From Austropuccinia psidii (taxonomy: Eukaryota; Basidiomycota; Pucciniomycetes; Pucciniales; Sphaerophragmiaceae): 64,000 bases of DNA. Position numbers and translations under genes: made by a program. The notes under the pieces were generated by a model that saw only the letters and a program-made list of their open reading frames with translations, did no database searches and was not told the origin of the DNA. Every line of letters begins with the position of its first letter. The stretch's first letter is position 1. The stretch is from contig JALGQZ010000008.1 of NCBI GenBank assembly GCA_023105745.1, positions 44,885,618-44,949,617 of the forward strand. The letters run 5' to 3'. This document shows positions 50,722 to 62,005 of the stretch, in pieces.

Positions 50722-51540
50722 GGAGGGTGAAGATAATTGACTGAAGATACCAGAACCACAAAGAGCAGACAGTGCAGTGCAGAAGGAGAAGATTAAGTGA
50801 TTTCAGTGAGTTCAGTCAGTTTGGAACTCATAACTGAAGAATATTCAAGCAGAAGATTCAAGACATCAGATTCAGTCGACTCCAAATCAAAAGAAATTGA
50901 CCTCAAGGAAATGGGTGCCATAGCTCATTTATGCCCCCACTCAAAGCCTCTAAGGTGAGGATTCGTACCCCCCTGGGGCTGAATTCATCACCCAGGGCCT
51001 CCCCTGCAACTTTGGGGAGGCCAGGATCTTGATGGTCCTGGACCCCCTCAATGGGTCCAGGCCATGTAGGTGAGAAATTGTACCATGGGCCAATTTTTGG
51101 ACCCATGGAAGCCCTGGGTCCACAACAAAATTGGGCCCTGGGGGCCTCCAATAGCACCCACGGCCCACGGACCGTGGACCGTAGGACCCCAAAAGAGCAA
51201 AATGGCCAAATATGCCCATATATCAAAAAACATCACTAAAATCACCAAGACCCAAGAAAGGCCCAAAAGGCCATAAAATAAATGAAATTCCAAATCACCA
51301 TGGGAGGGGCCAAAGCCCAAAAAACACTATGGGAAGGGAAATTGAGGCATTTCCAAGGCCAATGGGGACAAGACCCCTTGAAGACTTTATTTCAAGATTT
51401 TTTCAATTGGGCCTTGACAAATTAGTATACATTCATATACTCATTTGGCATCATTTTTTGAGCACAAGAGATCAGTGGACATCATTTTGGGATACAACCC
51501 AAGGCCATACCCCAAGGACAAAATATTGATTGAAGCAGAA
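50722..51540 (-). promoter_or_regulatory. GC-rich block upstream of the antisense gene
   Basis: This is a non-coding region of strikingly higher GC than the window average, with repeated GGCC, CCC and TGGGCC. It is probably the promoter and 5' UTR of the minus-strand gene starting at 50721. Open frames here on both strands (for example 51212-51529, plus) look incidental. A similar block at 4601-5754 suggests it is a fixed part of family B elements. Confidence 0.4.
51158..51184. promoter_or_regulatory. CGG/CCG palindrome, candidate zinc-cluster binding site
   Basis: The text CCCACGGACCGTGG is centred at about 51171 and contains the perfect palindrome CCACGG-A-CCGTGG. It is flanked by a further CGG (51161-51163) and CCG (51179-51181). 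Inverted CGG triplets are the classical target of Zn(II)2Cys6 factors. It lies about 450 bp upstream of the start codon of the antisense Zn2Cys6-like gene. The function is only inferred. Confidence 0.3.
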
Positions 51541-51754
51541 GAAAAAGAAGCATATTTCGAAGTGGAATACTTACTCAAATTTGAAAGAAGGGGGAATCAA
51601 TTTAATTTGACAGAGAAGAATTGAAGAAGGATTTTCAGGATAATGGTCAAGAGGAAATGAAAATTAAAAAGAAAGTTTTTTGAAAAAATGGGGGGATATT
51701 GAGATGCCACTCAAAGGTGGAAGGGTATTATGGTGTTCAGGAGCCCACCAGTTT

Positions 51755-51768
51755 CAAGAGGGGGATAA
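51755..51768 (+). promoter_or_regulatory. Polypurine tract of element 4
   Basis: CAAGAGGGGGATAA stands immediately before the 3' LTR start TGTAACAACC. Its composition and position are typical of plus-strand priming. Confidence 0.65.
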
Positions 51769-52529
51769 TGTAACAACCACTCACCAGGGGTAAGGGTATT
51801 CATTAATACACCCACTAAAACACCTCCAATCAACAGATCCACTATCTGCATCAGCATTCAGTTTCAGCAATCTTCCTTGCTGAAACATGCATACAGCTTG
51901 GTACCTCAATACAGCCTGTCAGCATCTGTACAGGTTGGATTCACCCAATACAGTTTGGATACACCATTATGAAACTGTATGATCATTCAACTTCACCACA
52001 CCTCTTGCACAGGTTCTTTACAACTGCACAGGACCTGCATTGTCCAGACTCAATTCAATCATTCAATCCTCTCATGAAGATTCTCTCTCTGGATCAGGGC
52101 TGGTGATTCTCACATATACCAGCCCCTCTTTTCCCCCCTGGGGACCTTTCCCCAGTTAATTAATTTAGTTTATTTATTATTTAGTAATATTATTATCCTT
52201 AGTTTGGGTATTATATTTATTTAATATTAAGTTAGTCTTTGCATTTTTTCTCTTTGCCTGTACAGTATGAGTTGGGTGGCCATATCCTTATTAACCCTTC
52301 TCTTTTCATTCTGACAGGTTGAAACAGTGCACTTGGACTTGTTTGTGGTTGGCTCTTTTATTCTTTACTCTTATTTCTTTTGTTTCTGCTTTCTTATATT
52401 CTTTATTTTAGTAATTCATCTCTTTGCACTCTTAAGTATTTCTCTCTTACCATATCCTGAGCCCTCCATAAGTGAGTCCCAGTTTACTGAGTGCCAGGCC
52501 CTCTATCACTTCGAAAAGCCCCTGTGACA
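51769..52529 (+). repeat. 3' LTR of element 4
   Basis: It runs from TGTAACAACCACTCACCAGG to AAGCCCCTGTGACA and aligns end to end with 29501-30265. I count roughly 18 differences in the first 320 bases. Confidence 0.9.
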
Positions 52530-53766
52530 ATGATAATGCCTTGTTCCGACACAAGACACATCAAGACAGATATGAAGATCACCTCTGGCCTGCCTCATCC
52601 ACCAGGTCACTTAATACATACAGATTATTTTACCATAATTAATTGGACTTCAATCAAATCCAGTTTTGAGTCATATTTTGGTACCAGTGGCTCAACATCT
52701 ATTGGAAGATCTCCTTCATCAAAGCAGCATGGATTTCAGCTTATGTCCATGGAAGTCAACAAAAAATCACGAAATCGCCTAAACCTTATCTCAAGCAGCA
52801 TCTGACATTGATGGCAAACAAATAAAAAGAAGTATATGGCAGCAAAAAAATTTGAAAATTTAACTGGGGCTGGACTAACAGAAGAAGATGAGGGTAAAGG
52901 AATCAAATCAATGATTGAAAAGCTTGAAAGTATGTGTCCTTGCTATGCTGAAATGGATTCCCTCTTTGGCCACAAGCCCAATTTCACTCCCATTGTGAGC
53001 TATGATTCACAAGAAAAAGACAGCTTAAATGGTGATTATGATTATCTTTGGCTTAATAAGGTAAGTCATAATCTCATTTTCTTTTTACCTGATATTATTA
53101 AAGCTCATGTGAATCTTAAAGGAGTATAATCATTTGGAATCACCTCACAATCTAGATCCTTTGCTTAATAAGGATGATAACTTGGTTCCAGTGGAAAACC
53201 TTCAAGATTAATTGGTAAGTACATTTAAGAGTGATATTTATTCACTCCAATGTTGATTATTTCTCCTTTGACCAGCAAGGGAAATCCATAACACATTCAA
53301 CACAAAAGCATAATCAAGCAATGACGCCCAACTTAAATGACAAGAGTGGTTCTAGGAAAAGGTTGCTGGATATGTTTGCACCTACTTATGAAAATTTGCT
53401 TGAATCACAGAAAAAAGGTATGACTTGCAATTATGGTTACTCTGATGATTCCTACTCACAAAATTCATAATTATTTGCCTGTGAAACAAGTGATAATGCA
53501 TGTTTGGAGTGGGACAGGGAGAGGTGGAATGAAGAGAAATTGAGCAACATGGAAAACAACGGTTTGAAGAAGTCAAGTTACAAGAGCAAATGGAGTTTGA
53601 TGAGAAGCAACATGCAAAGAAACATGAATTTGAAAAAGAAAAGTGGAATTGGGAATGTGAACTTAAGGAAAAGCAATGCCAGATTGATCTCACTATAGAG
53701 GCATTGTCATCAAGCAGGCCAATTGGGGAGCTGGAACGAATTCTGACATTGATCAATAAAAAATAA
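52530..53766 (+). pseudogene. Coiled-coil protein of Myb/SANT-companion type (DNA transposon gene), partial
   Basis: Frame 52836-53060 reads KKFENLTGAGLTEEDEGKGI, then EKLESMCPCYAEMDSLFGHK and PNFTPI. I associate this motif with rust genes that pair a Myb/SANT-like DNA-binding domain with a C-terminal coiled coil. GTAAGT donors at 53061 and 53214, and an acceptor near 53275 (TTTGACCAG), suggest two introns. The third part (SGSRKRLLDMFAPTYENLLE, then a shift, EEVKLQEQMEFDEKQHAKKH, ELERILTLINKK) is a charged coiled coil ending at TAA 53766. The N-terminal DNA-binding part is not seen; the Gypsy element (29501-52529) may have cut it off. In Harbinger elements such a second protein works with the transposase, here encoded on the opposite strand. 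Confidence 0.5.
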
Positions 53767-54999
53767 CATATTAGGTATATGTCATGTGATCATTTGATGC
53801 ATGGTGATTTGTCAAATACAATTGATGTTTATTTGGAAATCATCTTATGTGTTGAAAATGGATTGCAATTTATTACACAATTGAAAATTTGTGCAAGTTT
53901 GGCATCATGATGTTATGTGCCAAAGATCAATGTCTGCGTTTGAACCAATTGAATTTGAAGGTGTCCTCAAAATTTCAATTTTGTGGTGAATTTTTGCCAA
54001 ATAAGAGTGAATTTTGCCTTGTCTTTTTTCTTCCTTTATTTGTCTCATTTTCTTTTAATTTAATTCAATTGAATATCCCTTTACCTTCCTTTTTCTCAAT
54101 TTTTTGATAATTTTGGTAAATCATATTTTGTTTTTTTTGGACTTTTCCTTATTCTGATTTTTTTAAATATATTATTATTATCCTTTGTGTTTATCTATTT
54201 TATTTTGATTTTTATTTTTTTTCATTTTGTTTTTGGGTTTTAATTGGCTCAATTTATTATAATTTATTTTTATTTGTTTGGGGTTTTCTGTCTTTTTTTT
54301 GGGTTGGTTGAATTTTATTTTTAGGAAAAGATCCATTCTTTTTATATTTTTTTTCTTTGGATTGATGTTAGTATTTTAAATTCTATTGTTTTTTTCAACA
54401 GGATTCAACGCAATTTATCTTGAATCTACTTTCTTTTTAGTTGGTTCAAAATCCCTTTTGAAAGATTTTGGTTTTGATTGATGTAAGTTTTTTAAATTCT
54501 ATGTTTTTTTGCAGCTTATTTCAATCCTCCTCTTTCTTAACCCCATTATTTTTTATCCAATTGAAAATTCCTTTTAAAGACTTCTTTTTCAATTGTGCTT
54601 AGTTTTTTAGAATCTATTTGGTTTTTTCAACAGGTTTACATGAAATTAATTTCGAAAAAACTAATTTTGTAAACATTATTTTATTGGTTGCTGTGAGTTT
54701 TTTAAATTAACTTTTTGTTCAAATGGATTTGGGGCAACTTATTTTCAAATTAATTTTTTATCTAGTTGATACAACATACTTTTGTAGTTTGTTTTTTTTG
54801 GATTGAGGTGGGTCTTTTTACTTATAGTTGTTTGTTCAACTGCATGCCATCCAGCTAATCTTTCAATGAACTATATTTGTAGTTCTTTACTCATACTTTT
54901 TAAATATTTTTAATTGAAACAAGGTGTGTCTTTAAATTGTTTTCTCTCGTTTGAACAGGTATCTCTTTGGCATCAACACCACCATGTCAGACCCAAGTA
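53767..54999. other. T-rich non-coding stretch
   Basis: Over 1 kb of plus-strand T-rich sequence with loosely repeated blocks of TTTTTTAAATTCTAT-like text about 110-120 bp apart (near 54375, 54490 and 54605). No coding frame is supported. Confidence 0.5.
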
Positions 55000-55749
55000 T
55001 TATGCTTTTGTCCATGCCTTGAAAGCAGACGAGGTTGGTAACTGTGCGTTTAGGAGATAACGCCTTGAATGGTTTCCATTCACCCCAAACATCATACTTT
55101 CAAGCATGTCACGATCACAAACTAGTCCCGTTGGAGTTAGCAAAGTACTAATATTTTGGAAGTTCCAAGGATGTGATTGAGCCAAAAAGCCAAGCCCAAG
55201 GAGACCATCAAATCCTTCAAATCACTTGAAATAGCAAAATCTAAAGTTATATATTTGAGGTTACTTCCAGAAGTAAATTCTTCGACTCACATTTAAACAA
55301 GTGACATTTCTGACAGTAAAATTTCTCAAAGTAACAGAATACTGCTCCTTTCCTAATATGAGGGTGTCAGAAAACAATTTTCCAGTGGCATTCCCAAATC
55401 CGTAAGGTATGAAAAATGGTTGATCAAGTACTATAGTCGTTGGAGTTAACTGATAAGGCTTAATGTTTCCAGAATAGGTGTTCACGGAGCCTGTCGCAAT
55501 CCCAAGGTTATGAGATTGAGGGGGAGAGCCAAACCCAACGGATATGGTGTACAGATTTTTTTCCTTGACAATTGATAAAGAAGTCTTTACTCTCTTTCCA
55601 TGCTCATTAGCTTGACATAATTGAAACAAGGACAAAGCAAGGCTTCCTTTCTGATCACTCTTTGTACTGTCTCTTTCATGGACCAGTAGCCTGTGGCGCA
55701 AACAACCACTAGAGTCATTCCTTGAAGTTAGGATATTCAAGCTAGTCAA
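55000..55749 (-). pseudogene. Relic pepsin-like aspartic protease
   Basis: The minus-strand frame contains LYTISVGFGSPPQSHNLGIA followed by TGSVNTYSG. This is the N-terminal active-site region of family A1 proteases, with the catalytic Asp of DTG replaced by Ala. Downstream are TGKLFSDTLILGKEQYSV (the usual G-x-x-x-x-D-x-L-x-x-G element) and, after two stops near 55255-55210, FEGFDGLLGLGF, the flap-side hallmark, then HPWNFQNISTLLTP. The C-terminal lobe with the second Asp is missing. It resembles a host gene more than a transposon protein. It may be a captured fragment or a separate old insertion. It cannot be an active protease. Confidence 0.6.
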
Positions 55750-55979
55750 AAGATTAAAAAAGGGGGTCTAACTTACAATCCCCTTTGATCTCTTTGCCGT
55801 CTTCAAATCTCACTCAGTCGGCAGTTAATCCAACGTTGTCTTTTCCTTGCCTCAATTTTAATTTTCAATCTACAATAAGAATCTCAAAGTCATTCCAATT
55901 CAACTGCTAATGACGATTTGGTCTGAGTCTCAAATAAGGATTCCAGTCGGGCTTTAAATTTCAATTGTTATCATGGTTC

Positions 55980-56760
55980 TTGATTTGATTAAAGTTCTGG
56001 AATTAGTAATGGGAGTGGTGGCTTTGGTCGTCCAAGAAATGCTTTAAGGCCAGAGTACCCTTTCAAGTTTCAGTGTTTTTAAATGCAATTGGTCAGAGAT
56101 TTGCAGAAGAAGGGATTCCAATCATTTATTGCATTACTGAGGCGCTTTACGATGCTTTTAAAGTTTTAGAAGAGGTTGTGTTTGGGATGTGGGCTCATCG
56201 TGATGTGAGTGAATTAGTAGAGTAAAAAAATAGAAGAAGAAGAACAAATTATTAATCATCATCATTTTGTTTCACAGAAGATGATGATGAAACAGACAAT
56301 GTCCTGCCTGTTTGATACCTTGCTATGTCATATATATGAGTCAATGCAACTGGTTAAACAATGTAAAGAATTTGAAGAAGCAGTGACTGAGCTATACGAC
56401 TACCTACACTCACTGAAACAGGACTGCCTCTTGTCATCTGAATGTTCTAATTGTATCAATAAAAGGTTTAAGCATCCCCTTCTTTATTCCAGAGATTTGG
56501 TGTCCATTTATCTCAGTTGGCTTTGAACTCACCGTGTCTGAGATCTTGACTCGTTAAGAGCTATGCTACTGCCACCTCCTCCTATTATACCCAGGCAAGA
56601 CGGTGCAGTAAAAGTCGGGTTGGTTAACCAGGAGGCTGAATCAAATAATCATGATGTTGATGTACTAGCTCGCTATCATGCCTCGATGGAACTTAAAAAA
56701 AAGCATGATATGTGCAAGTCAAAGTCGGTCACTTTTTCTTTCTATAGGGATTTAGCTTAG
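55980..56760 (+). pseudogene. Unrecognised gene fragment
   Basis: Base composition is near that of coding DNA. One frame reads FLNAIGQRFAEEGIPIIYCI, TEALYDAFKVLEEVVFGMWA and HRDVSELVE, then a stop at about 56225. A second frame from 56281 encodes 81 residues (YESMQLVKQCKEFEEAVTEL), and a third from 56563 encodes 65 residues (VDVLARYHASMELKKKHDM). I do not recognise the family and cannot join the parts. It may be a decayed host-derived gene like the protease relic next to it. Confidence 0.35.
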
Positions 56761-57600
56761 ATTATTTACATCAACTGACTAGCCATTCAATTATCCTGCC
56801 GCGCGCCTTTTATTATGCCAGCGGATGAATGGTTCCTACCTTATGTACAAGACTGGCTAGATGCAGCGCAAACCAAAATAAGTTCCTGGGTTAAATGTGT
56901 GACAAAAGCTGACAAAGTGCCAACCATTTCTCACTCCTAATTTTTGCACTTCTCAGTCCTTTGCTAATCGTGGGACCCACTTGGTTGATTTAATTCTTGT
57001 TAACCTGTTTTTTTTGTATGTCCCACCGCAGTTTACACCAGAAGGCAACAATGGCCATAGTACTTCAATCTGTGATCTTATGGATTCTTGTTGATCAGCA
57101 GTTGATTTTATTGGAAAACTGAAATGCCCCAAATGAGTATGCACATCTCTACAAACTTACCTACATCACCAAAAATACCAACCAGGGCATGGTAGCCTGA
57201 CTGACGTTTTTGTGTTTAATTTTTGTTTTGTTATTATTTTTTTACCTTTTGATCATTATCATGATGCTCATCACTGAGCTCTTTCTTTTCTGAAGATCAT
57301 CATTGATCTTTTTGTACTTTTTCAAATTCAAAGATGATGAATGCTGATCATCTTTTTTACTTTTTTTTGATTTTTTTTTAAATAATCATGCTGACTAACT
57401 TATTGATTTTTTTTATTAAACTGATATTCAATTAATTTGATTAAATAATCATGCTGATCATCTTTTGAATTTCTTTGTACTGTTCTTTTATCATTTCTTA
57501 ATATTATAAGGATATTCTTTGCAATGTCATTCCATTTCTGCCTGCTTCCATCATCATTAAAATTCTAAAAAGTGCTCCCCCTCTCTCTCACTCTTCAAAT
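56761..57600. other. Non-coding, with GATCATC-rich patches
   Basis: No supported gene. Between 57240 and 57480 the sequence is dominated by scattered GATCATC and TGCTGATCATCTTTT motifs in T-rich DNA. The remainder is plain AT-rich DNA. Confidence 0.45.
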
Positions 57601-57615
57601 TATTCTGATGATGTT

Positions 57616-58772
57616 ATGGTTAGGACTAAACCAGAGTCAGAACATCATCAGAATAATTTGAATGATGATGAAACTATTGTTCCTCCTAATGATGTCATGG
57701 TTGGGACTAAACCAAAGATAGAACATCATGAAGATAATAATAACCAAACCAATCATAAACAAGAACTCACCCAATGCCAAAGACAACATATCCATGATTC
57801 AAAACAAATCCTGTTGCAACTTGGACATTCAAACACAGCATATAAGAACCTTTCAACTATTTCAATTGACAAGAAATCGTCCAATGCCTCATGCTTAAAA
57901 CTTCCAGCAATAAATACTTTATCACACCCTTATGTACTCATTGATAAAACACACAAGCCATTTTTACCTGTCTGCATTTATGAAATCACCCCTTTTGAGG
58001 CTTCCTCAGGCCACTCTCAAATACTAAAAGACTTAACCATTACATTGATGTCCTTATCTCAAAATAGACAAGAAATCAAAACTATAAACAATTCCTAGGT
58101 GGCATCATGAAAGGTATTGGCTTTTGTCCTGGTTCTGATGCTGGAAAACCAGCAGTTGTGTGATCTTTTTTACTTATTATTTTAATAATTACTAATTGAT
58201 TTCAAACTTTTTACGTTTTTACTCCAGAAAGGCTGGTTTATCCCCTCCTCAAATTAAATTGGATAATATGGAATGGACCAAACTTCAAAAATATGACAAA
58301 TTAATTTACTCAAGAATATCTCATTTTTCAAAATTAGCTGTGCAAGAAAATCAGTCATTAATGGAAGAAGCCAAATTACCAAGCTTCAGTCAACTTGAAT
58401 AGACTTCTGCCAATCCAAAGGAAGAATTCAAATCTTTTTCCAATGTCATTGTCACTCAAGATGTATTTTTCAATAAGCCACACCAAAAATGTGAATGCTC
58501 TCAATGCCTGGACTTATGGTATTTTCTCTTTTGTATCTAAGAAGGCTTTTCATCCCCTTCCAACTGTCTTCACTCCCTCTGGACATGGCCTGAACTTCCC
58601 CAAATTGAAAATGGAGATTGACTTTTCAAAAAAACCTGGCATTATGGAACTCCTTTGGAAAACATCAACAATGGTTCATCATACAACAAAACCTTCTCCA
58701 GTAATTATCAATCATGACAAAATAACTCATTTTGTATGTTTTTTTAAATTAACCATAAATTATTTAATGTAG
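57616..58772 (+). pseudogene. TET/JBP-like 2OG-Fe(II) dioxygenase gene (decayed)
   Basis: The family is recognised by order of motifs. YVLIDKTHKPFLPVCIYEIT comes before GGIMKGIGFCPGSDAGKPA. An apparent intron follows (about 58157-58226, ending TTTTTACTCCAG), then KAGLSPPQIKLDNMEWTKLQ, LPSFSQLE, NPKEEFKSFSNVIVTQD, HTKNVNALNAWTYGIFSFVS, HGLNFPKLKMEIDFSKKPGI, ELLWKTSTMVHHTTKPSP and ITHFVCFFKLTIN. These match the Tet-like domain expanded in Puccinia and Austropuccinia, whose relatives oxidise 5-methylcytosine. The metal-binding HxD reads HTK here, and frames change at about 58400 and 58450, so this copy is probably inactive. It ends 180 bp before the small element at 58960 and faces the Harbinger transposase tail to tail. 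Confidence 0.65.
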
Positions 58773-58951
58773 GTCACAAATTATTGAAAATGTCACCCAC
58801 TGAAATCAAATCAAAAGTCCATGGGTACTTTGAAAGAAATGTGCTAAAAAGTCTTAATTGGAAACAGTTTTATTTGCCCAATATTGATTGTAAATACTTT
58901 TATTTTCCCAATAACATCTCTACTCCATTGTATTCCATTAAGCCAATTACA
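58773..58951. other. Short spacer between the TET/JBP-like and transposase genes
   Basis: Non-coding. Once the small element is removed, only about 195 bp separate the ends of the two convergent genes, which supports their belonging to one transposon. Confidence 0.45.
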
Positions 58952-58959
58952 TAAAGAAA

Positions 58960-60447
58960 GGGTATTGGTAAAAACACGTAAGCAAATTGGTAAGAACACA
59001 TAAGAGCTTACGTGTTTTTACTAAAAACTTACGTGTTTGTACCATCAATTGGTAAAAACCCATAATTTTATGGTAAAAACACGTAAGGGATGGTTTTTAA
59101 ATGAAATATGGCTATTTATGGCATTTATGATGCCATTAATGCCATTTGTGGCATTAAAAATTCCATTTATGGCATTAACAGTGCCATTAATGGCATTATC
59201 AATGAAATATTTCTGATGCCATTAATGCCATTTATGGAATCAACAATGCCATAAATGGCATTAACAGTGCCATTAATGCCATTAACAGTACCATTAATGG
59301 CATTAACAGTGCCATAAATGACATGAACAGTGCCATAAATGGCATTAACAATTCCATTTATGGCATTAACAATGCCATTAATGGCATTAACAGTGCCATT
59401 CATGGCATTAAGAGTGCCATAAATCGCATTAACAGTGCCATTAATGGCATTAACAGTTCCATTAATGGCATTATCAATTAAGTATTATTGATGCCATTAA
59501 TGCCATTTATGGCATCAACAATGCCATTTGTGCCATAAAAAATGCAACATTTCTGATGCGATTAATGCCATAAATGGCATTAATAATGCCACATCAACAA
59601 TGCCATTAATGGCATTATCAATGCAATAAATGGCATTGTTAATTCCATTTATGTAATGCCACAAATGGAATTTTTGATTCCATAAATGGCATTTTTGATG
59701 CCATTTATGTGATAGTTAAGGCCATTAATTCCATTTTTAAGGCCAATGTTAAGGCCATTCATGCCATTTTTAAGGCCATTTATGGCATTTTTAAATGCAT
59801 AAATGGCATTTTCATGGCCATTAAATTGAATTTATGGCATTGCTGTAATGCCATTTATGCCAATTTTCTGGCCATAAATGGCATCTGTATGTCATTCTTG
59901 ATGCCATTTATGGCATTATTATGTCATTAGTGATGCCATTTATGGCACTTTTGATGTGATAAATGGCACTGTTAATGCCAAAAATCAAATTTCAACTTCC
60001 ACTCATCATAAATTAAATTTTGAATTCAATTTATGTCATAAATGGCATTTTCAATTTAATTACAAACATGAACAAAAAAACATAAAAGAACATGGACTTT
60101 TTGGGCCTACAAATGTTCTTGCAAAAAAAATACCAAAATGTTGGGCTTCTGGTTTATTGTTCTCAACATTCTCACCTTCATTTTAAAAAAAAAATATTGA
60201 AATTCATAAGTGGGAACATTTTTAATGAATTTTTTCAAAAAAATGGGCCATTTTACCAAATTGCCCAAAATAGAAAAATTGGGCAAAAAAAAAATTGAAA
60301 AAATTTGGGGACCTTCACATCCCATGTCGGAAAAATATGGCAAAAAAAATGTTAAAAATTCTCAAAAATGAACCTGAGGAATTTTTATAAAGAAATTAGG
60401 TTACTTACGTGTTTTTACTAAAAGCTTACGTGTGTTTACCAACACCC
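58960..60447. mobile_element. Non-autonomous TIR element with 8-bp target duplication
   Basis: A 1488-bp element. The left end is GGGTATTGGTAAAAACACGT followed by AAGC. The right end read on the minus strand is GGGTGTTGGTAAACACACGT followed by AAGC, matching at 22 of 24 bases. The 8-bp duplication TAAAGAAA at 58952-58959 and 60448-60455 is perfect and points to a hAT-like mobiliser. GGTAAAAACACGTAAG recurs in both directions in the first 150 bp and near the right end, as in subterminal binding repeats. No transposase is encoded; the middle is a minisatellite. It is inserted 16 bp beyond the stop codon of the Harbinger transposase. Confidence 0.8.
59100..59990. repeat. 21-bp minisatellite built on a palindrome
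   Basis: The unit ATGGCATTAACAGTGCCATT(A) is repeated about 15 times near 59160-59480 and more loosely to 59990. Its core, AATGCCATTAATGGCATT, is its own reverse complement, so the array can fold into many hairpins. As 21 is a multiple of three, a minus-strand frame (59403-59167) reads repeating NAINGTV heptads; I take that as incidental. Confidence 0.8.
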
Positions 60448-60470
60448 TAAAGAAATGGTCCTGATGAAAT

Positions 60471-61699
60471 TTACAATTGACTATCTTTCCATGCCACAGT
60501 AATTGGTTTAATTTTTTCACGCATATGTACCACATCTTCCCCAATGCCATTATTGCATGGATTCTCTGCATGTGGTGGATAATCATCCCCATATAAATTA
60601 AACCATTCATAACCAATTTTTGTCAACATATTATATAATATTGTGTATGAAATGACCCAACTAGCAAATTATTCAATCTCATGTTTATCTCTCATTTGAT
60701 TCCACATTTCCCTTAGAGAAATCCACTGCCCCTTCAAAATTCCAATTGCATGCTCAATTCTGACCCTTGATTTTGCTAGACAGTAATTGAAAGAACGGTT
60801 ATCTTCATTCTGTGCTGCAACTCCCTTATATGCTGGAACAACCCAAGGAGAACTTGCATATGCTGAATCATCCAGTATGTACTGATCTTTTTCATAAAAT
60901 TCTTGAGGTGTTTGTGCAATTTTCATATGTTGATATACATTTGAATCATGAAGTGACCCAGTACAACAAACATGTAGAGCATTGAACTGTTTTTTTATGT
61001 TTCAAACCAGTTGTATTGACATAGAATACCTTAATTTCAAACAATCAGTAAAAATTCAAAAGCCTACCTCTTTTTACAATCAAAATAGGCTTCACCATCA
61101 TTGGGGGGATGTTTTGATAATGGTATGAGACTCCCATCAATAAATCCAATGCACCCAGGGAAGCCTTCCGCCTGCATAACTTGAGAGATCTCTCTGCGTT
61201 GTTCTATTGTTGGCCACACAATCATTTTCTGCTTTAACTTCATTAATATCCCAATAACTCTTTGAGTGTACAACACAATAGCCCCATGGCTAATTCCAAA
61301 TAACATTCCAATCTTTCCCGAAGCAGCCCCATTTCCATTTGATCCTAATATTGATAGTGCCACAGCCAATTGTATGCCAGGATTGTGTTGTTTGTTTCGT
61401 GATGAGTTTTGAAAGGATTGATCATCTTTAATTTTTGCAACCAATTTTTCAAATGATTCATGTGTGGTCCTACATAGCTGGCAAAATCTTTCAGATGATA
61501 ATGTTTGTAAATCATTCATTGTATACATGTAATGTGATGGATATCTTCTACAAGGATTGATGTATCTTTGTGATGTTATCATATTAAATAATGTTATATC
61601 TTCCTGGATTTCAGAATCACTATCAGAGCTGAAGGCATAAATGAGCCACAGTGAGTTTAAGGTCTGAAGTAATGGTAGCCTGTGTGATGCCTTTGGCAT
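60471..61699 (-). pseudogene. PIF/Harbinger (HARBI1-like) DDE transposase
   Basis: Exon 1 is 61699-61068 (ATG in MPKASHRLPLLQ) and exon 2 is 61029-60471, with a 38-nt intron (GTAGGC...ATTAAG). Joined, they give 397 codons including the stop, in one phase. Exon 1 carries a helix-turn-helix-like region (LAVALSILGSNGNGAASGKI) and the first catalytic Asp (GFIDGSLIPL). Exon 2 has the second Asp (GSLHDSNVY), the conserved YILDDSAYASSPWVVPAYKG and NYCLAKSRVRIEHAIGILKG, whose Glu completes the triad. The C-terminus ends WFNLYGDDYPP and IKPITVAWKD. Two in-frame stops break it (TGA at 61004-61002, TAA at 60671-60669); there are no frameshifts. It would cut at the GGGGGTGTCAAAG ends. Length is near the family norm. 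Confidence 0.88.
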
Positions 61700-62005
61700 G
61701 GTAAATGAAGAAACAATCAATATAAAATGAAATTTGAAATCAAATAATTTAATAAATGACCAGTATATTCAGATTTTATGCAAGAAAAGGGAATTTTTAT
61801 GCAACTTAACATGCCCTTACTGAGTTTTGTGTTGTAAAAATGTCCCTTTAAGTGAAGCTGAAGGCAGGATTTTAGTATCTAAACATGGGATTTGGTACCA
61901 AAAACTTGGGTTTTTGTACCTCAAAATACCTCCCTTCTTGAGGTGTGGGATTGCCCAAATCCTAAAACGTTGATGCGGGATTTGGCAAAAAAACTTGGGA
62001 TTTTG

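Larger units (their letters stand above)
29501..52529 (+). mobile_element. Chromodomain Gypsy element, family B (element 4)
   Basis: This LTR retrotransposon has LTRs at 29501-30265 and 51769-52529. The 5-bp flanks ATAAT (29496-29500) and ATGAT (52530-52534) differ at one base. Internal order is 5' UTR with TTGATTGA repeats, gag (30960-32171 and 45102-45263), pol (45264-48938) ending in a chromodomain, a 3' non-coding region carrying an antisense two-exon gene, a polypurine tract (AAGAGGGGGATAA) and the 3' LTR. The gag is interrupted by element C, whose ATAAA target duplication lies in the coding sequence. Without insertions the element is about 10.1 kb. By eye the two LTRs differ more than those of the inner elements, as expected for the outer, older layer. 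Confidence 0.92.

Noticed and set aside
51051..51529. Open frames on both strands in the GC-rich block
   Set aside because: No domain, overlapping on all frames, and explained by low stop-codon frequency in GC-rich DNA.
59100..59990. Regular repeats that might suggest a CRISPR-like array or satellite gene
   Set aside because: The units are contiguous without spacers, are palindromic and lie inside a TIR element in a eukaryotic genome.
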